64,000 nt of DNA, from assembly GCF_022711995.1 (NCBI RefSeq), contig NZ_JALAHI010000049.1:1-64000 (forward strand), written 5' to 3'. Positions within the stretch are counted from its first letter, which is position 1. Every line of letters starts with the position of its first letter. This DNA comes from Enterococcus sp. (lineage in GTDB: Bacteria; Bacillota; Bacilli; Lactobacillales; Enterococcaceae). Below are positions 41,773 through 52,067 of this stretch, piece by piece. The translations under genes and the position numbers were made by a program. Below the pieces are notes generated by a model. The model made no database searches and was not told the DNA's origin. It was given only the letters and a program-made list of their open reading frames with translations.

Positions 41773-41853
41773 AAACCGAAGGATACCTGTTAAGCGTAGA
41801 GGATTTCTCCTCAGCCCAAGATGGCCCGTCGCTTCTCACTATCCTTCGGTTTA
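41773..41853. terminator. Bidirectional terminator between UPF0340 and gltD
   Basis: AAACCGAAGGATA (41773-41785) and TATCCTTCGGTTT (41840-41852) form a 13-bp perfect stem, with a branched 54-base loop. Weak T-runs follow on both strands. Confidence 0.7.
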
Positions 41854-41895
41854 TTTGTCGTATCTGTCGCATTTTTTTCGATATTTTTGCTACAT

Positions 41896-43329
41896 TTATT
41901 GATAAATCAAGGTCCGCAGCGATTGATCGACTTTCTCCGCAGCCAGACGCCCCTCTCGGATTGCCCAAATCACTAAGCTGGGGCCTCTTTTGGCATCGCC
42001 AGCTACCAGTACCCGTTCATTATTAGTCGTATAATCATCATAGATTTCATGGACATTGAAGGCGTCTAACAAGTGGGTTTCTGGCCCTAGAAAGCCCATT
42101 GCCAACAAAACTAAATCGGCTTTCATCACTTGCTCTGTACCAGAGATTGGCTGAAAATTTGCATCTACTTTGACGGTTTCGATCCCAATCACTTGTCCTC
42201 GCTCTGCCCCTACAAAAGCCGTCGTCGAAATACTGTGATAGGTATCTTCTTGTAGAATCGCGGCAACTTCTTCCTGTCCATAGCCAATTTTTGCTGTCAT
42301 CGGATATTCAGGCCATGGATTGCCAGCTAAACGTTGTTCTGGAAGCTTTGGGGTGATTTCCAACTGACGAACAGAAGCAGCCCCTTGACGCATCGCAGTC
42401 CCTAAGCAATCATTTCCGGTATCTCCGCCTCCGATTACGACCACGTGTTTACCAGCCAAGGATTCATTTGCGGCTTTCCCATAGTTCAACACTTCTTTGG
42501 TCGCAGCTGTCAAATAATCAACTGCAAACTGAATCCCTGTCAAAGCCCTTCCCGGGATATCTAAATCCCGCGGGACACTGGCGCCAGCCGAAATAATGAT
42601 TCGATCATACGCAGCTTCTAATTCATCAGCAGAAATGTCGCGACCGACTTCGACATTCGTTAAGAATGTCACGCCTAGTTCTGCCATCAAATCGATTCTA
42701 CGCTGAACGACAGCTTTGTCTAGTTTCATATTAGGAATACCATACATCAGCAAACCTCCGCAACGATCACTGCGTTCATAAACCGTCACTTGATGCCCTA
42801 ACTGATTCAATCGCCAAGCAGCGGAGAGCCCCGCTGGTCCACTGCCGATGATGGCGATTTTGAAACCAGTTGCTGCTTGCGGTTCTCCTGATGCTCGGAC
42901 CCAATCATTCTCAAAAGCGGTATCGATAATGAAACGCTCATTGTCATGAATCGTGACACCACTTCCATTTAGCGCTTCCGTGCAGCCTTTCTCACAAGGC
43001 GCTGGACAAACCCGCCCAGTCATCTCAGGTAATGGGTTCGTTTTTGCTAATCGTTCAAAAGCCGCTTGAAACCTGCCTTGATAAACCAGATCATTCCATT
43101 CAGGGATCAAATTATCGTTAGGACATCCAGAAACTGTCCGTTGCTCACCGTAGAAAGAACCGGTATGGCAAAAGGGAATACCGCAATTCATACATCTAGC
43201 GGCTTGTTCCTGCCGCTCCCTTGCCGGCAATGGTTCTTGCAGTTCTTGCCAATCAGTGATCCGCTCTGCTACTGGTCGATACGGATTTTCTTTTCGCGGA
43301 TATTTTAAGAAACCAAAAGGATCTGCCAT
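41896..43329 (-). CDS. gltD: Glutamate synthase small (beta) subunit
   Basis: GltD passes electrons from NADPH through FAD and Fe-S clusters to the large subunit. The 477-aa protein has the N-terminal cluster domain (ARCMNCGIPFCHTG, SGCPNDN, RVCPAPCEKGCTEAL), the FAD fold IIGSGPAGLSAAWRLNQLGH and a second dinucleotide fold VVIGGGDTGNDCLGTA. The ATG 43329 is preferred to the ATG at 43338, which lies only two bases after the AAAGGAG. It begins one base after the gltB stop codon, so the two are coupled. Confidence 0.95.
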   Translation of the reverse strand: MADPFGFLKYPRKENPYRPVAERITDWQELQEPLPARERQEQAARCMNCGIPFCHTGSFYGEQRTVSGCPNDNLIPEWNDLVYQGRFQAAFERLAKTNPLPEMTGRVCPAPCEKGCTEALNGSGVTIHDNERFIIDTAFENDWVRASGEPQAATGFKIAIIGSGPAGLSAAWRLNQLGHQVTVYERSDRCGGLLMYGIPNMKLDKAVVQRRIDLMAELGVTFLTNVEVGRDISADELEAAYDRIIISAGASVPRDLDIPGRALTGIQFAVDYLTAATKEVLNYGKAANESLAGKHVVVIGGGDTGNDCLGTAMRQGAASVRQLEITPKLPEQRLAGNPWPEYPMTAKIGYGQEEVAAILQEDTYHSISTTAFVGAERGQVIGIETVKVDANFQPISGTEQVMKADLVLLAMGFLGPETHLLDAFNVHEIYDDYTTNNERVLVAGDAKRGPSLVIWAIREGRLAAEKVDQSLRTLIYQ

Positions 43330-43330
43330 A

Positions 43331-46300
43331 TTAGTCATGCTCCTTTCCTGGGATTGTCAACTGAGGACCGACAACTGACTCAAACGCTTTAGCGATCAAT
43401 TCATCCCCGGAGAGACCTTGTTGTGCCAATTGATGAGTCGCTTCCACCATTTGATGGTATTCCTTAGGATAAACTTTGATGAACAACTGCTTATGATGGA
43501 GCCAATCACTTAGAATCTCGGCTGCTTTCAAGGAATCTGTATAGGTAAAATGGTTCTCGATCAATTCTTTCAGCACCGCATCATCCCCACTCTCATCTAC
43601 CTTAAATAATTCCACCATTTCCAAATTGCACTGAGCAGCAAACGTCTGCTCCGGATCGTACACATAGGCGATGCCACCAGACATCCCCGCCGCAAAATTG
43701 CGCCCTGTCTTGCCTAGAATAACAGCGACACCTCCGGTCATATACTCGCAGCCATGATCACCGATTCCTTCGACAACCACTTTTGCTCCGCTATTTCGTA
43801 CACAGAAACGTTCACCTGCTAGCCCTCTGAAATAGGCTTCTCCGCGATTTGCCCCAAAGCATGCCACATTTCCTACGATAGGCGACTGCTCAATATCATA
43901 ACTCGCGTCCGCTGGCGGAACAATGATCAACCGGCCACCACTTAATCCTTTGGCCACGTAATCATTGGCTTCACCAACCAATCTCAGCTCAAGTCCTTGC
44001 GTTGCAAAGGCACCAAAACTTTGCCCCGCGATACCCTGATAATTGAATTGCAGCAACCCTGGAGGAAGTTCATAGTTTCCAAAACGTTCGGCAATCCATC
44101 CCCCCATGCGGGCACCAACAGAACGCTGAATATTGTTGATCGGTTGACTGATAACTACAGGATGCTGCTTCTCAATTGCAGCTTTAGCAAAACTATCCAA
44201 CTCCGGCCATTGCCGTTTCTCCAAAAAGGGATCCGTTACTTTACGCGCAATCGGAAGTGTCGTACCCAAGAGGCGAGTGAAATCCAACGATTTTGCTTTT
44301 CCTTTGGCAATGAAACGAGGTGCCAAGACTTCTGTGTGCCCCACCATCTCATCAATCGTACGAAATCCCAATTCTGCCATGATTTCTCTTAGGTCTTCTG
44401 CTAAGAAAAACATGGTATGAATAATATGTTCCGGTTTGCCAGCAAAAAACTTTCGTAAAGCGGGATTTTGGGTGGCGATACCTACGGGACAAGTATTCAA
44501 ACTACAGACCCTCATCATCACACATCCGATCGCCACAAGAGCCAATGAAGCAAAACTATACTCTTCAGCACCCAAAAGTGCGGCAATCGCAATATCCCTC
44601 CCTGTCATCAGTTTACCATCGGTTTCTAAGGTCATCCGCTGACGAAGATGATTCAGCGACAATGTTTGATGTGCCTCTGCTAACCCCATTTCCCAAGGCA
44701 ATCCTGCATCTCTGATAGAATTGCGGGGAGAAGCACCGGTACCGCCATCATAGCCAGATATGACAACCACATCGGCACCTGCTTTGACTACACCAGTTGC
44801 AATCGTCCCGACACCTGTGCTGGCTACCAGCTTCACATTGATGCGCGCATACGGGTTGATGGTCTTTAAATCATGAATCAATTGTGCCAGATCTTCAATC
44901 GAATAAATGTCGTGGTGGGGCGGCGGTGAAATCAAGCGAACCCCTGGTGTTGACCCACGGATCTCAGCGACCCAAGGAAAAACTTTATTTCCAGGCAGTT
45001 GACCGCCTTCCCCTGGCTTTGCGCCTTGTGCCATCTTGATTTGCAACTCATCGGCACTCATCAAATACTCCGCGTTGACTCCAAAACGGCCAGAAGCAAC
45101 TTGCTTGATCCGACTATTATAATTTTTGCCGTTGACCGCTTTGAAACGCTCGCGATGTTCCCCACCTTCCCCACTATTGGATTTCGCTCCGATAGCATTC
45201 ATCGCCTCAGCAATACACTTATGGGCTTCCTCACTTAGCGAGCCATAAGACATTGCACCTACTTTGAAACGTTTCACGATTTGAGCAGCAGGCTCGACCT
45301 CCTCCAGCGGAATCGGCTGGCGCGCAGGATTGAACGCCCAAAGGGAACGAAGTGTCGTCGGTGTACTTAAAGCTTCCTGATTCATGATCGTTGCGTATTC
45401 CTTATACAACTGATAATCTCCTGTTCGTACCGCTTTTTGAAAATGATAGATGGTTTTGGGATTAAAAAGGTGATGCTCGCCATCTGCTTTAAATTGAAAG
45501 CTACCGCCTGAATCTAGATAATCCTGTTGTTTTTCACCATAGGCCGCTTTGTAGCGCTCAAAATACTCTTGCTCGATTTGTTTCAACGACAGTCCGCCAA
45601 TCCGTGAGACAGTCCCGGTAAAATAAGTCTCAATAACTTGCGGCGAGATCCCCACCGCTTCAAAAAGCTGAGCACCATGATAACCGGCAATGGTTGAAAT
45701 TCCCATACGAGACATGATTTTTATGAGTCCTTTTTCACAGGCCTGACGGTACTTTTCGACATGGTCACTCATGTCATAATGGCGCAGTGTTTCATAAGCA
45801 CCATAAGGATGGATCCCACTGGCACCGTAGCCAACGAGCATGGCATAGTGATGCACTTCGCAGACTTCAGCCGTGTCAACAATGATTGAGGCAAACCCTC
45901 GTTTTCCTTTTCGTACCAAATAATTATGCAAGCCCGAAACAGCTAACAAGATGGGAATGGCCATCTTCCCTGGTTGTGGTGCAATGGGCTCGCGATCACT
46001 TAGCACAAGAATCGTCGCCCCTTGATCAATGTTGGCTTCACTTTCCTTAAAAAGCGTGTCTAATGCTTGCTGCAGTGACTGCTCATTACCAGCCACAGAA
46101 TAAAGAATAGAGAGAACCGCCGCCGACTGTTGCTTCTGATTTAGATGTTTGATTTTCAGATACTCGCTGGTGCCTAAAATCGGACTAGCGATTTTTAATT
46201 TGTGGCAATTTTGGCTAAGATCTCTTGTAACATCGCCATCTCGTCCCAGAAACAATTCTGTACCGATCACTAGCTTTTCGCGAATCGCGTCAATCGGCGG

Positions 46301-47812
46301 ATTCGTTACTTGCGCGAATTGTTGCTTAAAGTACGTAAAAAGTGACTGGGGACGTTCGCTTAAAATTGCCAATGGCGAATCAAAGCCCATGGAGATAACC
46401 GGTTCCTCTCCTGCAGCCATAGGAATCAACAATGTCCGGATGATTTCCTCCGTGTACCCATGAAGTTTCCATAAACGCTGCAGTGACTCTGCCGATAATC
46501 CATCAGAAAAAGCGACTTCCGGTAAGTCATCCAGTGTTAATAAGTTCTCTGTCAACCATTCCCGATAAGGATGTGCTTGGGCATATTTTTCTTTGATCTC
46601 TTTATTTCTCAAAATCACGCCATTTTTAGTATCGACCAGAAACATATTGGCTGGGCCTAAAACCCCTTTTTCAATGACTTCTGCTGCAGGTAGATCAACC
46701 ACCCCTGATTCGGAGGCTACGACAACGAAACCATCCTTCGTGATTGAATAGCGGGAAGGTCGTAATCCATTGCGATCCAAAGCAGCCCCCACCAACTCAC
46801 CATCCGTAAAGCAAAGTGCTGCCGGTCCATCCCATGGTGCCATAAAACTAGCATTGTACTCATGAAAAGCGACCAGTTCTTCTGGCAAACCCGCTTCTTT
46901 TGACCAAGCTTCAGGTACCATCATCAACAACGCTTGAGGTAAATCTCTTCCTTGGCGATACAAAAACTCCATGCAATTCTCAAGTTTTGCGGAATCCGAA
47001 TTTTCTTCATCATAGACTTCGATTTGATGGCTCTGCATCCAATTTTCAGCGCCTCTTAGGGTATTGATTTCCCCATTATGAGCTAAAAAACGAAAGGGCT
47101 GCGCTCGATTCCAGCTAGGGAATGTATTCGTTGAAAAACGAGAGTGAGTCAATGCAATACTGGAAGTCATGCGGGGATCTTGCAAGTCCTTATAAAATAA
47201 TCCGACTTGGTACGCATGTAACATGCCCTTGTAGACAATTGTCTGGCTAGAGAGACTACAGATAGCTAGTTCCTTGGCTGCATAGGTTTTTTCTAATTGA
47301 CGCCGCAAACGATACAAGCGATCTTCAAAATCTCTCCCCACTGTCACATCAAGAGGTTTTTCAATAAAGAGTTGGCAAAAATTGGGCATCACTTTTTGTG
47401 CTCCTGGCCCACATTGCGAATAGTCATAGGGAACTTCCCGCTGCCACAACACCCGAAAGCCCATCTGTTGAATATCCTGAACAACGGCTGTTCGTAGTTT
47501 AACAGCAGATTCATGTTCTTGCGGCAAAAAAACCATGCCTACTGCATAGTGACCTTTCGGGGGCAAAACAATCTCTGCTGCTAGAGCGATGGCTTGAAAA
47601 AAAGGATCAGGCAATGCCATCAGCACCCCCGCACCATCCCCCGTATCTGGTTCGGCTCCTGTACCGCCACGGTGATTCATTCGCCCTAACATCGTCAACG
47701 CATTTTCAATCAGCTTTCGAGAGTATAAGCCATCTTTTTGTGCGATAAAGCCCATACCACAAGCATCGCTTTCAAAACGAGGCTCATACATGAACGTCTC
47801 TTTTTTCCTCAT
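43331..47812 (-). CDS. gltB: Glutamate synthase large (alpha) subunit
   Basis: GltB makes glutamate from glutamine and 2-oxoglutarate. The 1493-aa protein has an N-terminal glutamine amidotransferase whose nucleophile is Cys18 (FESDACGMGFIAQ), exposed after removal of a short propeptide; a central domain; an FMN-binding synthase domain with KPGEGGQLPGNKVFPWVAEIRG and DVVVISGYDGGTGASP; the 3Fe-4S motif CVMMRVCSLNTCPVG; and a C-terminal beta-helix with repeated Gly (GGRLIIVPPA, GANRGEAYFRGLAGERF). ATG 47812 has an AGAGG site 8 bases upstream; ATG 47791 is an alternative. It is first of the gltBD pair. Confidence 0.96.
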   Translation of the reverse strand: MRKKETFMYEPRFESDACGMGFIAQKDGLYSRKLIENALTMLGRMNHRGGTGAEPDTGDGAGVLMALPDPFFQAIALAAEIVLPPKGHYAVGMVFLPQEHESAVKLRTAVVQDIQQMGFRVLWQREVPYDYSQCGPGAQKVMPNFCQLFIEKPLDVTVGRDFEDRLYRLRRQLEKTYAAKELAICSLSSQTIVYKGMLHAYQVGLFYKDLQDPRMTSSIALTHSRFSTNTFPSWNRAQPFRFLAHNGEINTLRGAENWMQSHQIEVYDEENSDSAKLENCMEFLYRQGRDLPQALLMMVPEAWSKEAGLPEELVAFHEYNASFMAPWDGPAALCFTDGELVGAALDRNGLRPSRYSITKDGFVVVASESGVVDLPAAEVIEKGVLGPANMFLVDTKNGVILRNKEIKEKYAQAHPYREWLTENLLTLDDLPEVAFSDGLSAESLQRLWKLHGYTEEIIRTLLIPMAAGEEPVISMGFDSPLAILSERPQSLFTYFKQQFAQVTNPPIDAIREKLVIGTELFLGRDGDVTRDLSQNCHKLKIASPILGTSEYLKIKHLNQKQQSAAVLSILYSVAGNEQSLQQALDTLFKESEANIDQGATILVLSDREPIAPQPGKMAIPILLAVSGLHNYLVRKGKRGFASIIVDTAEVCEVHHYAMLVGYGASGIHPYGAYETLRHYDMSDHVEKYRQACEKGLIKIMSRMGISTIAGYHGAQLFEAVGISPQVIETYFTGTVSRIGGLSLKQIEQEYFERYKAAYGEKQQDYLDSGGSFQFKADGEHHLFNPKTIYHFQKAVRTGDYQLYKEYATIMNQEALSTPTTLRSLWAFNPARQPIPLEEVEPAAQIVKRFKVGAMSYGSLSEEAHKCIAEAMNAIGAKSNSGEGGEHRERFKAVNGKNYNSRIKQVASGRFGVNAEYLMSADELQIKMAQGAKPGEGGQLPGNKVFPWVAEIRGSTPGVRLISPPPHHDIYSIEDLAQLIHDLKTINPYARINVKLVASTGVGTIATGVVKAGADVVVISGYDGGTGASPRNSIRDAGLPWEMGLAEAHQTLSLNHLRQRMTLETDGKLMTGRDIAIAALLGAEEYSFASLALVAIGCVMMRVCSLNTCPVGIATQNPALRKFFAGKPEHIIHTMFFLAEDLREIMAELGFRTIDEMVGHTEVLAPRFIAKGKAKSLDFTRLLGTTLPIARKVTDPFLEKRQWPELDSFAKAAIEKQHPVVISQPINNIQRSVGARMGGWIAERFGNYELPPGLLQFNYQGIAGQSFGAFATQGLELRLVGEANDYVAKGLSGGRLIIVPPADASYDIEQSPIVGNVACFGANRGEAYFRGLAGERFCVRNSGAKVVVEGIGDHGCEYMTGGVAVILGKTGRNFAAGMSGGIAYVYDPEQTFAAQCNLEMVELFKVDESGDDAVLKELIENHFTYTDSLKAAEILSDWLHHKQLFIKVYPKEYHQMVEATHQLAQQGLSGDELIAKAFESVVGPQLTIPGKEHD

Positions 47813-47857
47813 CCCCTCATCCTCTCTTTCAATAGTCTGAATATTCCGATTTTTAAT

Positions 47858-47900
47858 AGTTTACCTTTTCTATGTAAATCTTGCAATCTTTTTCTGCAAG
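47858..47900 (-). promoter_or_regulatory. Promoter of gltBD with palindrome over the -35
   Basis: On the minus strand TTGCAA (47881-47886), a 17-base spacer and TAAACT (47858-47863). The inverted repeat CTTGCA-N9-TGCAAG (47880-47885 and 47895-47900) covers the -35 and upstream side, the position of an activator or repressor site. No glt regulator gene lies in the window. Confidence 0.55.
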
Positions 47901-48059
47901 TTGATTGAGGAGTTGGAAAAATGCTGAATGGGTGAAATCAATCGGGAAAAGATGGGCAAAAGACCAGCACCATTGTGCCACCGTTACGTATTTATCTCTG
48001 CTGCTAGCGCAGGAAAAAGAACCACAATGCTAAGTGCTACGTCTGCTAGTTGAACTGAC
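47901..48059. other. Intergenic stretch upstream of gltB, nothing recognised
   Basis: No coding frame, RNA gene or clear palindrome is apparent in this part of the gap between the gltB promoter region and the ileS terminator. Confidence 0.4.
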
Positions 48060-48112
48060 CAAAAAAATACGTGCCACTGGAAGATATTGACTCTCCCAAT
48101 GACACGCGTTTC
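48060..48112 (-). terminator. Terminator after ileS
   Basis: On the minus strand ACGCGTGTCATTGG pairs with CCAGTGGCACGT across a 15-base loop and ATTTTTTT follows. Confidence 0.8.
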
Positions 48113-48138
48113 TTTTTTTGCTTAAACTTCGTTCTTGT

Positions 48139-50934
48139 TTAATTCTCAAAACCTTCAGCAACAGCTTCTGGGTAATGTTCTTCCACTAGATGCGCACAGC
48201 GTCCGCAAAGTGTTGGTAGTTTTTCATCAACCCCGACATCTGTCCGGACTTGCCGGCAACGGTCGCAGACTTCGCCATCGGCTTTTTCGATCAAGATTGC
48301 GCCATCTTCAAATTGCAGCGCTGCTTCTGGAGCGGCACTACCTACTTCTTTGATTTCAAAGAAGTCTGGTGAAATGATCAATAATTGGGCAAGATCAGCA
48401 TCGACAGCTGTTAATAGATCTGCTAACGGTTGTGATGGATAAATCGTCACTTTTGCTTCCAAAGACTTACCGATCAGTTTTGCATTCCGAGCTTCTTCCA
48501 ATGCTTTTAGGACATTGTCACGGAAGGAAAGGAATGCCGTCCACAGATCAAGCAACTCATCTTGATTGGCAAATGATTGATAGCTTGGCAATTCAGCTAG
48601 TTGAACATAGGTTTCTTCTTCTTTTAAGTGAGACCAGATTTCTTCTGCTGTGTGAGGAATGATTGGCGTCAATAATTTTGTCAAAGCCACTGCCGTTTGA
48701 TAAAAGACAGTTTGCATTGCTCGTCGTTGTGGATCATTTTCAGCTTCGATATAAACAACATCTTTCGCAAAGTCTAAATAGAAAGCAGACAGATCGCCGG
48801 TCAAGAAATTGATGATTGTCTTATAGATATGCAAGAAATTGTATTTTTCATATCCATCTTCACGAATGGTTTTGATCGTCTCGTTTAACCGAACTAGCAT
48901 GTATTTGTCCACAGAGCGTAAGTTTTCATAAGAAACCATATCCGTTTTTGGATCGAAATCAGCGGTATTGGCTAATAAGAAACGCATTGTATTACGGATC
49001 TTACGGTAAACTTCGGAGACTTGATTCAAAATATCCATTGAAACTCGGACATCTGCTTCGTAATCCACACTGCTGACCCATAGGCGAAGGATATCGGCAC
49101 CCATTTGTTTGATTACTTTCTCTGGTGCAATGGTATTTCCAAGAGATTTACTCATCTTACGGCCTTCACCATCCAATGTAAAGCCTTGAGACAAGACTGC
49201 TCTGTAAGGTGCTTCCCCATTGATGGCTACACTTGTGGTGATACTTGAGTTAAACCAGCCGCGGTATTGATCGGATCCTTCCAAGTACATGTCAGCTGGG
49301 AAAGTCAACTCTGGGCGTTGGCGCAAGACTGCTTCATGTGAAGAACCAGAATCAAACCAGACATCCATGATATCTGTTTCTTTAGAGAATTTGCCATTTG
49401 GTGAACCTGGATGGGTAAAGCCTGCTGGCAATAATTCTTCGGCTTCTTTTTCAAACCAGATATTAGAGCCGTGTTCTTCAAATAGTGTCGCTACATGCTC
49501 GATGGTTTCTGGCGTGATGATTGCTTCGCCGTTTTCAGCGTAGAAAATCGGCAACGGTACACCCCAGGCACGTTGACGGGAGATGACCCAATCGCCTCGA
49601 TCACGAATCATGTTGTACAAGCGCGTTTTGCCCCATGGAATGATCCAGTCCACTTTTTCGATCTCATCAAGGATATTTTGACGGAATTGATCGATTGAAG
49701 CAAACCATTGTGGGGTTGCCCGATAAATCACTGGTTTTTTGGTCCGCCAGTCATGAGGATAGCTATGGACGAAGAAATCAAGTTTCAATAATGCACCTTT
49801 TTCTGCTAACAAATCGGTGATCATTGGGTTCGCTTTGTCATAGAAGATCCCTTCAAATCCTGGTGCTTCTTCTGTAAACATCCCACGACTATCGACAGGA
49901 GACAATACATCTAATTTATATTTTTTGCTTACGATGTAGTCATCTTCCCCGTGTCCAGGCGCCGTATGAACCAGTCCAGTACCTGCTTCCAATGTTACAT
50001 GGTCACCGAGCATCACCAATGAAGTCCGATCATAGAAAGGATGTTGGCCAGTCATGTATTCTAGTTTTTCACCAGCAATCTCTTGCAGGATTTCGACATT
50101 TTCCCAACCAATAGCTGCTTGAACGGTTTCCAATAAGTCTTTTGCAATCACAAATTTACGGCCATCAGCTAGCACTTGTAAGTAAGTAAATGTTGGGTTT
50201 ACTGAAATTCCTAAGTTAGCTGGCAATGTCCAAGGTGTCGTCGTCCAAATAACGAAAGAAGTATCTTCGTCAAGGATGCCTTTTCCATCTGCTACAGGGA
50301 ATGCGACATAAATCGAAGGAGATTTAACATCTTTGTATTCGATCTCTGCTTCAGCCAATGAAGACTCGCTGGATGGTGACCAGTAGATTGGTTTTAATCC
50401 TTTGTAGATGTAGCCTTTTTCTGCCATCTTTCCAAATACCCGGATTTCAGCCGCTTCGTAATCAGGTGTCAATGTGATGTAAGGATGATCCCAATCACCT
50501 GAGATGCCTAAACGTTTGAAGTCTTCCCGTTGGGTATCTACTTGTGTTAATGCATACTCTTCACATTTTCTGCGATATTCAGCAAGGGTCATTTCTTTGC
50601 GTTTGATGCCTTTGTTTGTCAACACTTGTTCGATTGGCAGTCCATGGGTATCCCAACCTGGTACATATGGTGAGCGGAACCCTGACATGGATTTAGAACG
50701 TACAATAATGTCTTTACTGATTTTGTTCAATGCATGACCAATGTGGATATTCCCATTTGCATAAGGAGGGCCATCATGCAGGACAAACGTTGGTTTGCCT
50801 TCATTTAGTGCTTGTCTTTGTTGGTAGATATTTTGTTCTTCCCAGTCTTTTTGCCATTCGACTTCACGATTTGGCAAATTTCCCCGCATCGGAAAAGCTG
50901 TTTTTCCCAGATGCAATGTTTCTTTCATCTTCAT
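48139..50934 (-). CDS. ileS: Isoleucyl-tRNA synthetase
   Basis: IleS charges tRNA-Ile. The 931-aa class I enzyme has the HIGH site in [18 protein letters not shown] (about residues 54-71), the CP1 editing domain with [11 protein letters not shown], the KMSKS motif in [13 protein letters not shown] (about 600), the anticodon-binding region and a C-terminal zinc ribbon (CDRCRQ ... LCGRC). ATG 50934 follows AAGGAGCGAAAACA. It is placed after divIVA at the end of the division cluster, but a T-box terminator upstream gives it its own control. Confidence 0.97.
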   Translation of the reverse strand: MKMKETLHLGKTAFPMRGNLPNREVEWQKDWEEQNIYQQRQALNEGKPTFVLHDGPPYANGNIHIGHALNKISKDIIVRSKSMSGFRSPYVPGWDTHGLPIEQVLTNKGIKRKEMTLAEYRRKCEEYALTQVDTQREDFKRLGISGDWDHPYITLTPDYEAAEIRVFGKMAEKGYIYKGLKPIYWSPSSESSLAEAEIEYKDVKSPSIYVAFPVADGKGILDEDTSFVIWTTTPWTLPANLGISVNPTFTYLQVLADGRKFVIAKDLLETVQAAIGWENVEILQEIAGEKLEYMTGQHPFYDRTSLVMLGDHVTLEAGTGLVHTAPGHGEDDYIVSKKYKLDVLSPVDSRGMFTEEAPGFEGIFYDKANPMITDLLAEKGALLKLDFFVHSYPHDWRTKKPVIYRATPQWFASIDQFRQNILDEIEKVDWIIPWGKTRLYNMIRDRGDWVISRQRAWGVPLPIFYAENGEAIITPETIEHVATLFEEHGSNIWFEKEAEELLPAGFTHPGSPNGKFSKETDIMDVWFDSGSSHEAVLRQRPELTFPADMYLEGSDQYRGWFNSSITTSVAINGEAPYRAVLSQGFTLDGEGRKMSKSLGNTIAPEKVIKQMGADILRLWVSSVDYEADVRVSMDILNQVSEVYRKIRNTMRFLLANTADFDPKTDMVSYENLRSVDKYMLVRLNETIKTIREDGYEKYNFLHIYKTIINFLTGDLSAFYLDFAKDVVYIEAENDPQRRAMQTVFYQTAVALTKLLTPIIPHTAEEIWSHLKEEETYVQLAELPSYQSFANQDELLDLWTAFLSFRDNVLKALEEARNAKLIGKSLEAKVTIYPSQPLADLLTAVDADLAQLLIISPDFFEIKEVGSAAPEAALQFEDGAILIEKADGEVCDRCRQVRTDVGVDEKLPTLCGRCAHLVEEHYPEAVAEGFEN

Positions 50935-51064
50935 TGTTTTCGCTCCTTCTGATTACTCATAATTATAGATATGTGCGAATGCATTTTATTCAAAACAATT
51001 GCCAAGATGCATCCCCACTGAACTTTCCTCATTGGATGAGTCTTGTATGTCCAGTCTTTTTTAA

Positions 51065-51290
51065 GAAATAAAAAAAACACCTCCATCCCGGAAAGGGACG
51101 AACGTGTTCGTGGTACCACCCAAATTTTATTGTCAGAGACAATTCTTTGTTGATCGGTAACGAGATCAAACGTTGGACTCTACCACTTTTTCAAGACCAA
51201 GACTAACAGATGATCTAATTTCTTACAGGGTTTTATCTGGCTTCCACTCTCCCAGACTCGCTTTAAAAATATAAGAAATTTTTCTGTTCT
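51065..51290 (-). promoter_or_regulatory. T-box riboswitch of ileS
   Basis: The leader RNA senses uncharged tRNA-Ile. The conserved T-box core is TGGGTGGTACCACG (complement of 51109-51122), with UGGU pairing to the tRNA acceptor end. The terminator hairpin follows (CGTTCG... CCC-GGAAA-GGG region, 51068-51107) and ends in TTTTTTTT. Upstream, stem I includes an AUC (complement of 51212-51214) that is the likely isoleucine specifier; stem boundaries were not folded. Confidence 0.9.
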
Positions 51291-51295
51291 GTATA

Positions 51296-52048
51296 TTAGT
51301 CATTTGTTTTATTTAATTCATCTAATAATTGACGCGCGTCGTCCAATGTTTTCACTTCTGGATTTTCTTCTACATCAATTTCTTTTTCACTGGATTCCAC
51401 AACTGCAACTTCAGGACCATCCACTGCTTCTGAGTTTACTTCAGAATCATTTTCGCTGTCAAGTTCTTTTGATAAAACTTCTTTGATTACTTGATGAGAA
51501 TCTTTTACATAGCTAGAGAATGGTGCTAAGATTTCTTCCCATTCTGGACTCTTTACTTGCTCTAATTGCGTTTGCAACATAACCAAAAGATTGTTGTGGA
51601 AGACCCGTGTCTTCTTCTTCAAATCATTGGTTTCAGTTGCCAATTGACGCGCATCGTTCGTGGCACCTGTCAGAATTTCTTTGGCTTTTTCTTCAGCAGC
51701 TGTCGTCAATGCATGAGCACGTTTTTCAGCATTCGTAATCAATTCATCAGCTCGATTTTGCGCAGAAGTAACGATCACTTCAGATTCTTTGCTAGCACTG
51801 GTTTTCACTTTATCTGCGGTATCTTGAGCAACGATGATTGATTGGTTCAACGCATCCTTCAACTCATTGAAATATTCAAGTTTTTCTTCTGCATGCTTCA
51901 GTGACTTTTCTAATTCACGGTTCTTTTGAACGGCTTCTTCGTAGTCACGAACGATCATATCTAGAAAATCGTCGACTTCATCTTGATTGTATCCGCGCAT
52001 TTTTACTGAAAAGTTTTTGTTTTGAATGTCTAATGGAGTTAATGCCAT
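51296..52048 (-). CDS. divIVA: Cell-division protein DivIVA
   Basis: DivIVA binds curved membrane at poles and septa and organises division and chromosome segregation. The 250-aa protein has the N-terminal membrane-binding domain ALTPLDIQNKNFSVKMRGYNQDEVDDFLDMIVRDYE and then a long coiled coil (about residues 40-150) rich in Glu, Lys and Ala, and an acidic C-terminal tail. ATG 52048 is chosen because GAGGTG stands 7 bases upstream. It follows ylmH by 19 bases in the standard dcw order. Confidence 0.95.
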   Translation of the reverse strand: MALTPLDIQNKNFSVKMRGYNQDEVDDFLDMIVRDYEEAVQKNRELEKSLKHAEEKLEYFNELKDALNQSIIVAQDTADKVKTSASKESEVIVTSAQNRADELITNAEKRAHALTTAAEEKAKEILTGATNDARQLATETNDLKKKTRVFHNNLLVMLQTQLEQVKSPEWEEILAPFSSYVKDSHQVIKEVLSKELDSENDSEVNSEAVDGPEVAVVESSEKEIDVEENPEVKTLDDARQLLDELNKTND

Positions 52049-52067
52049 AAATTTACACCTCTTTGAT

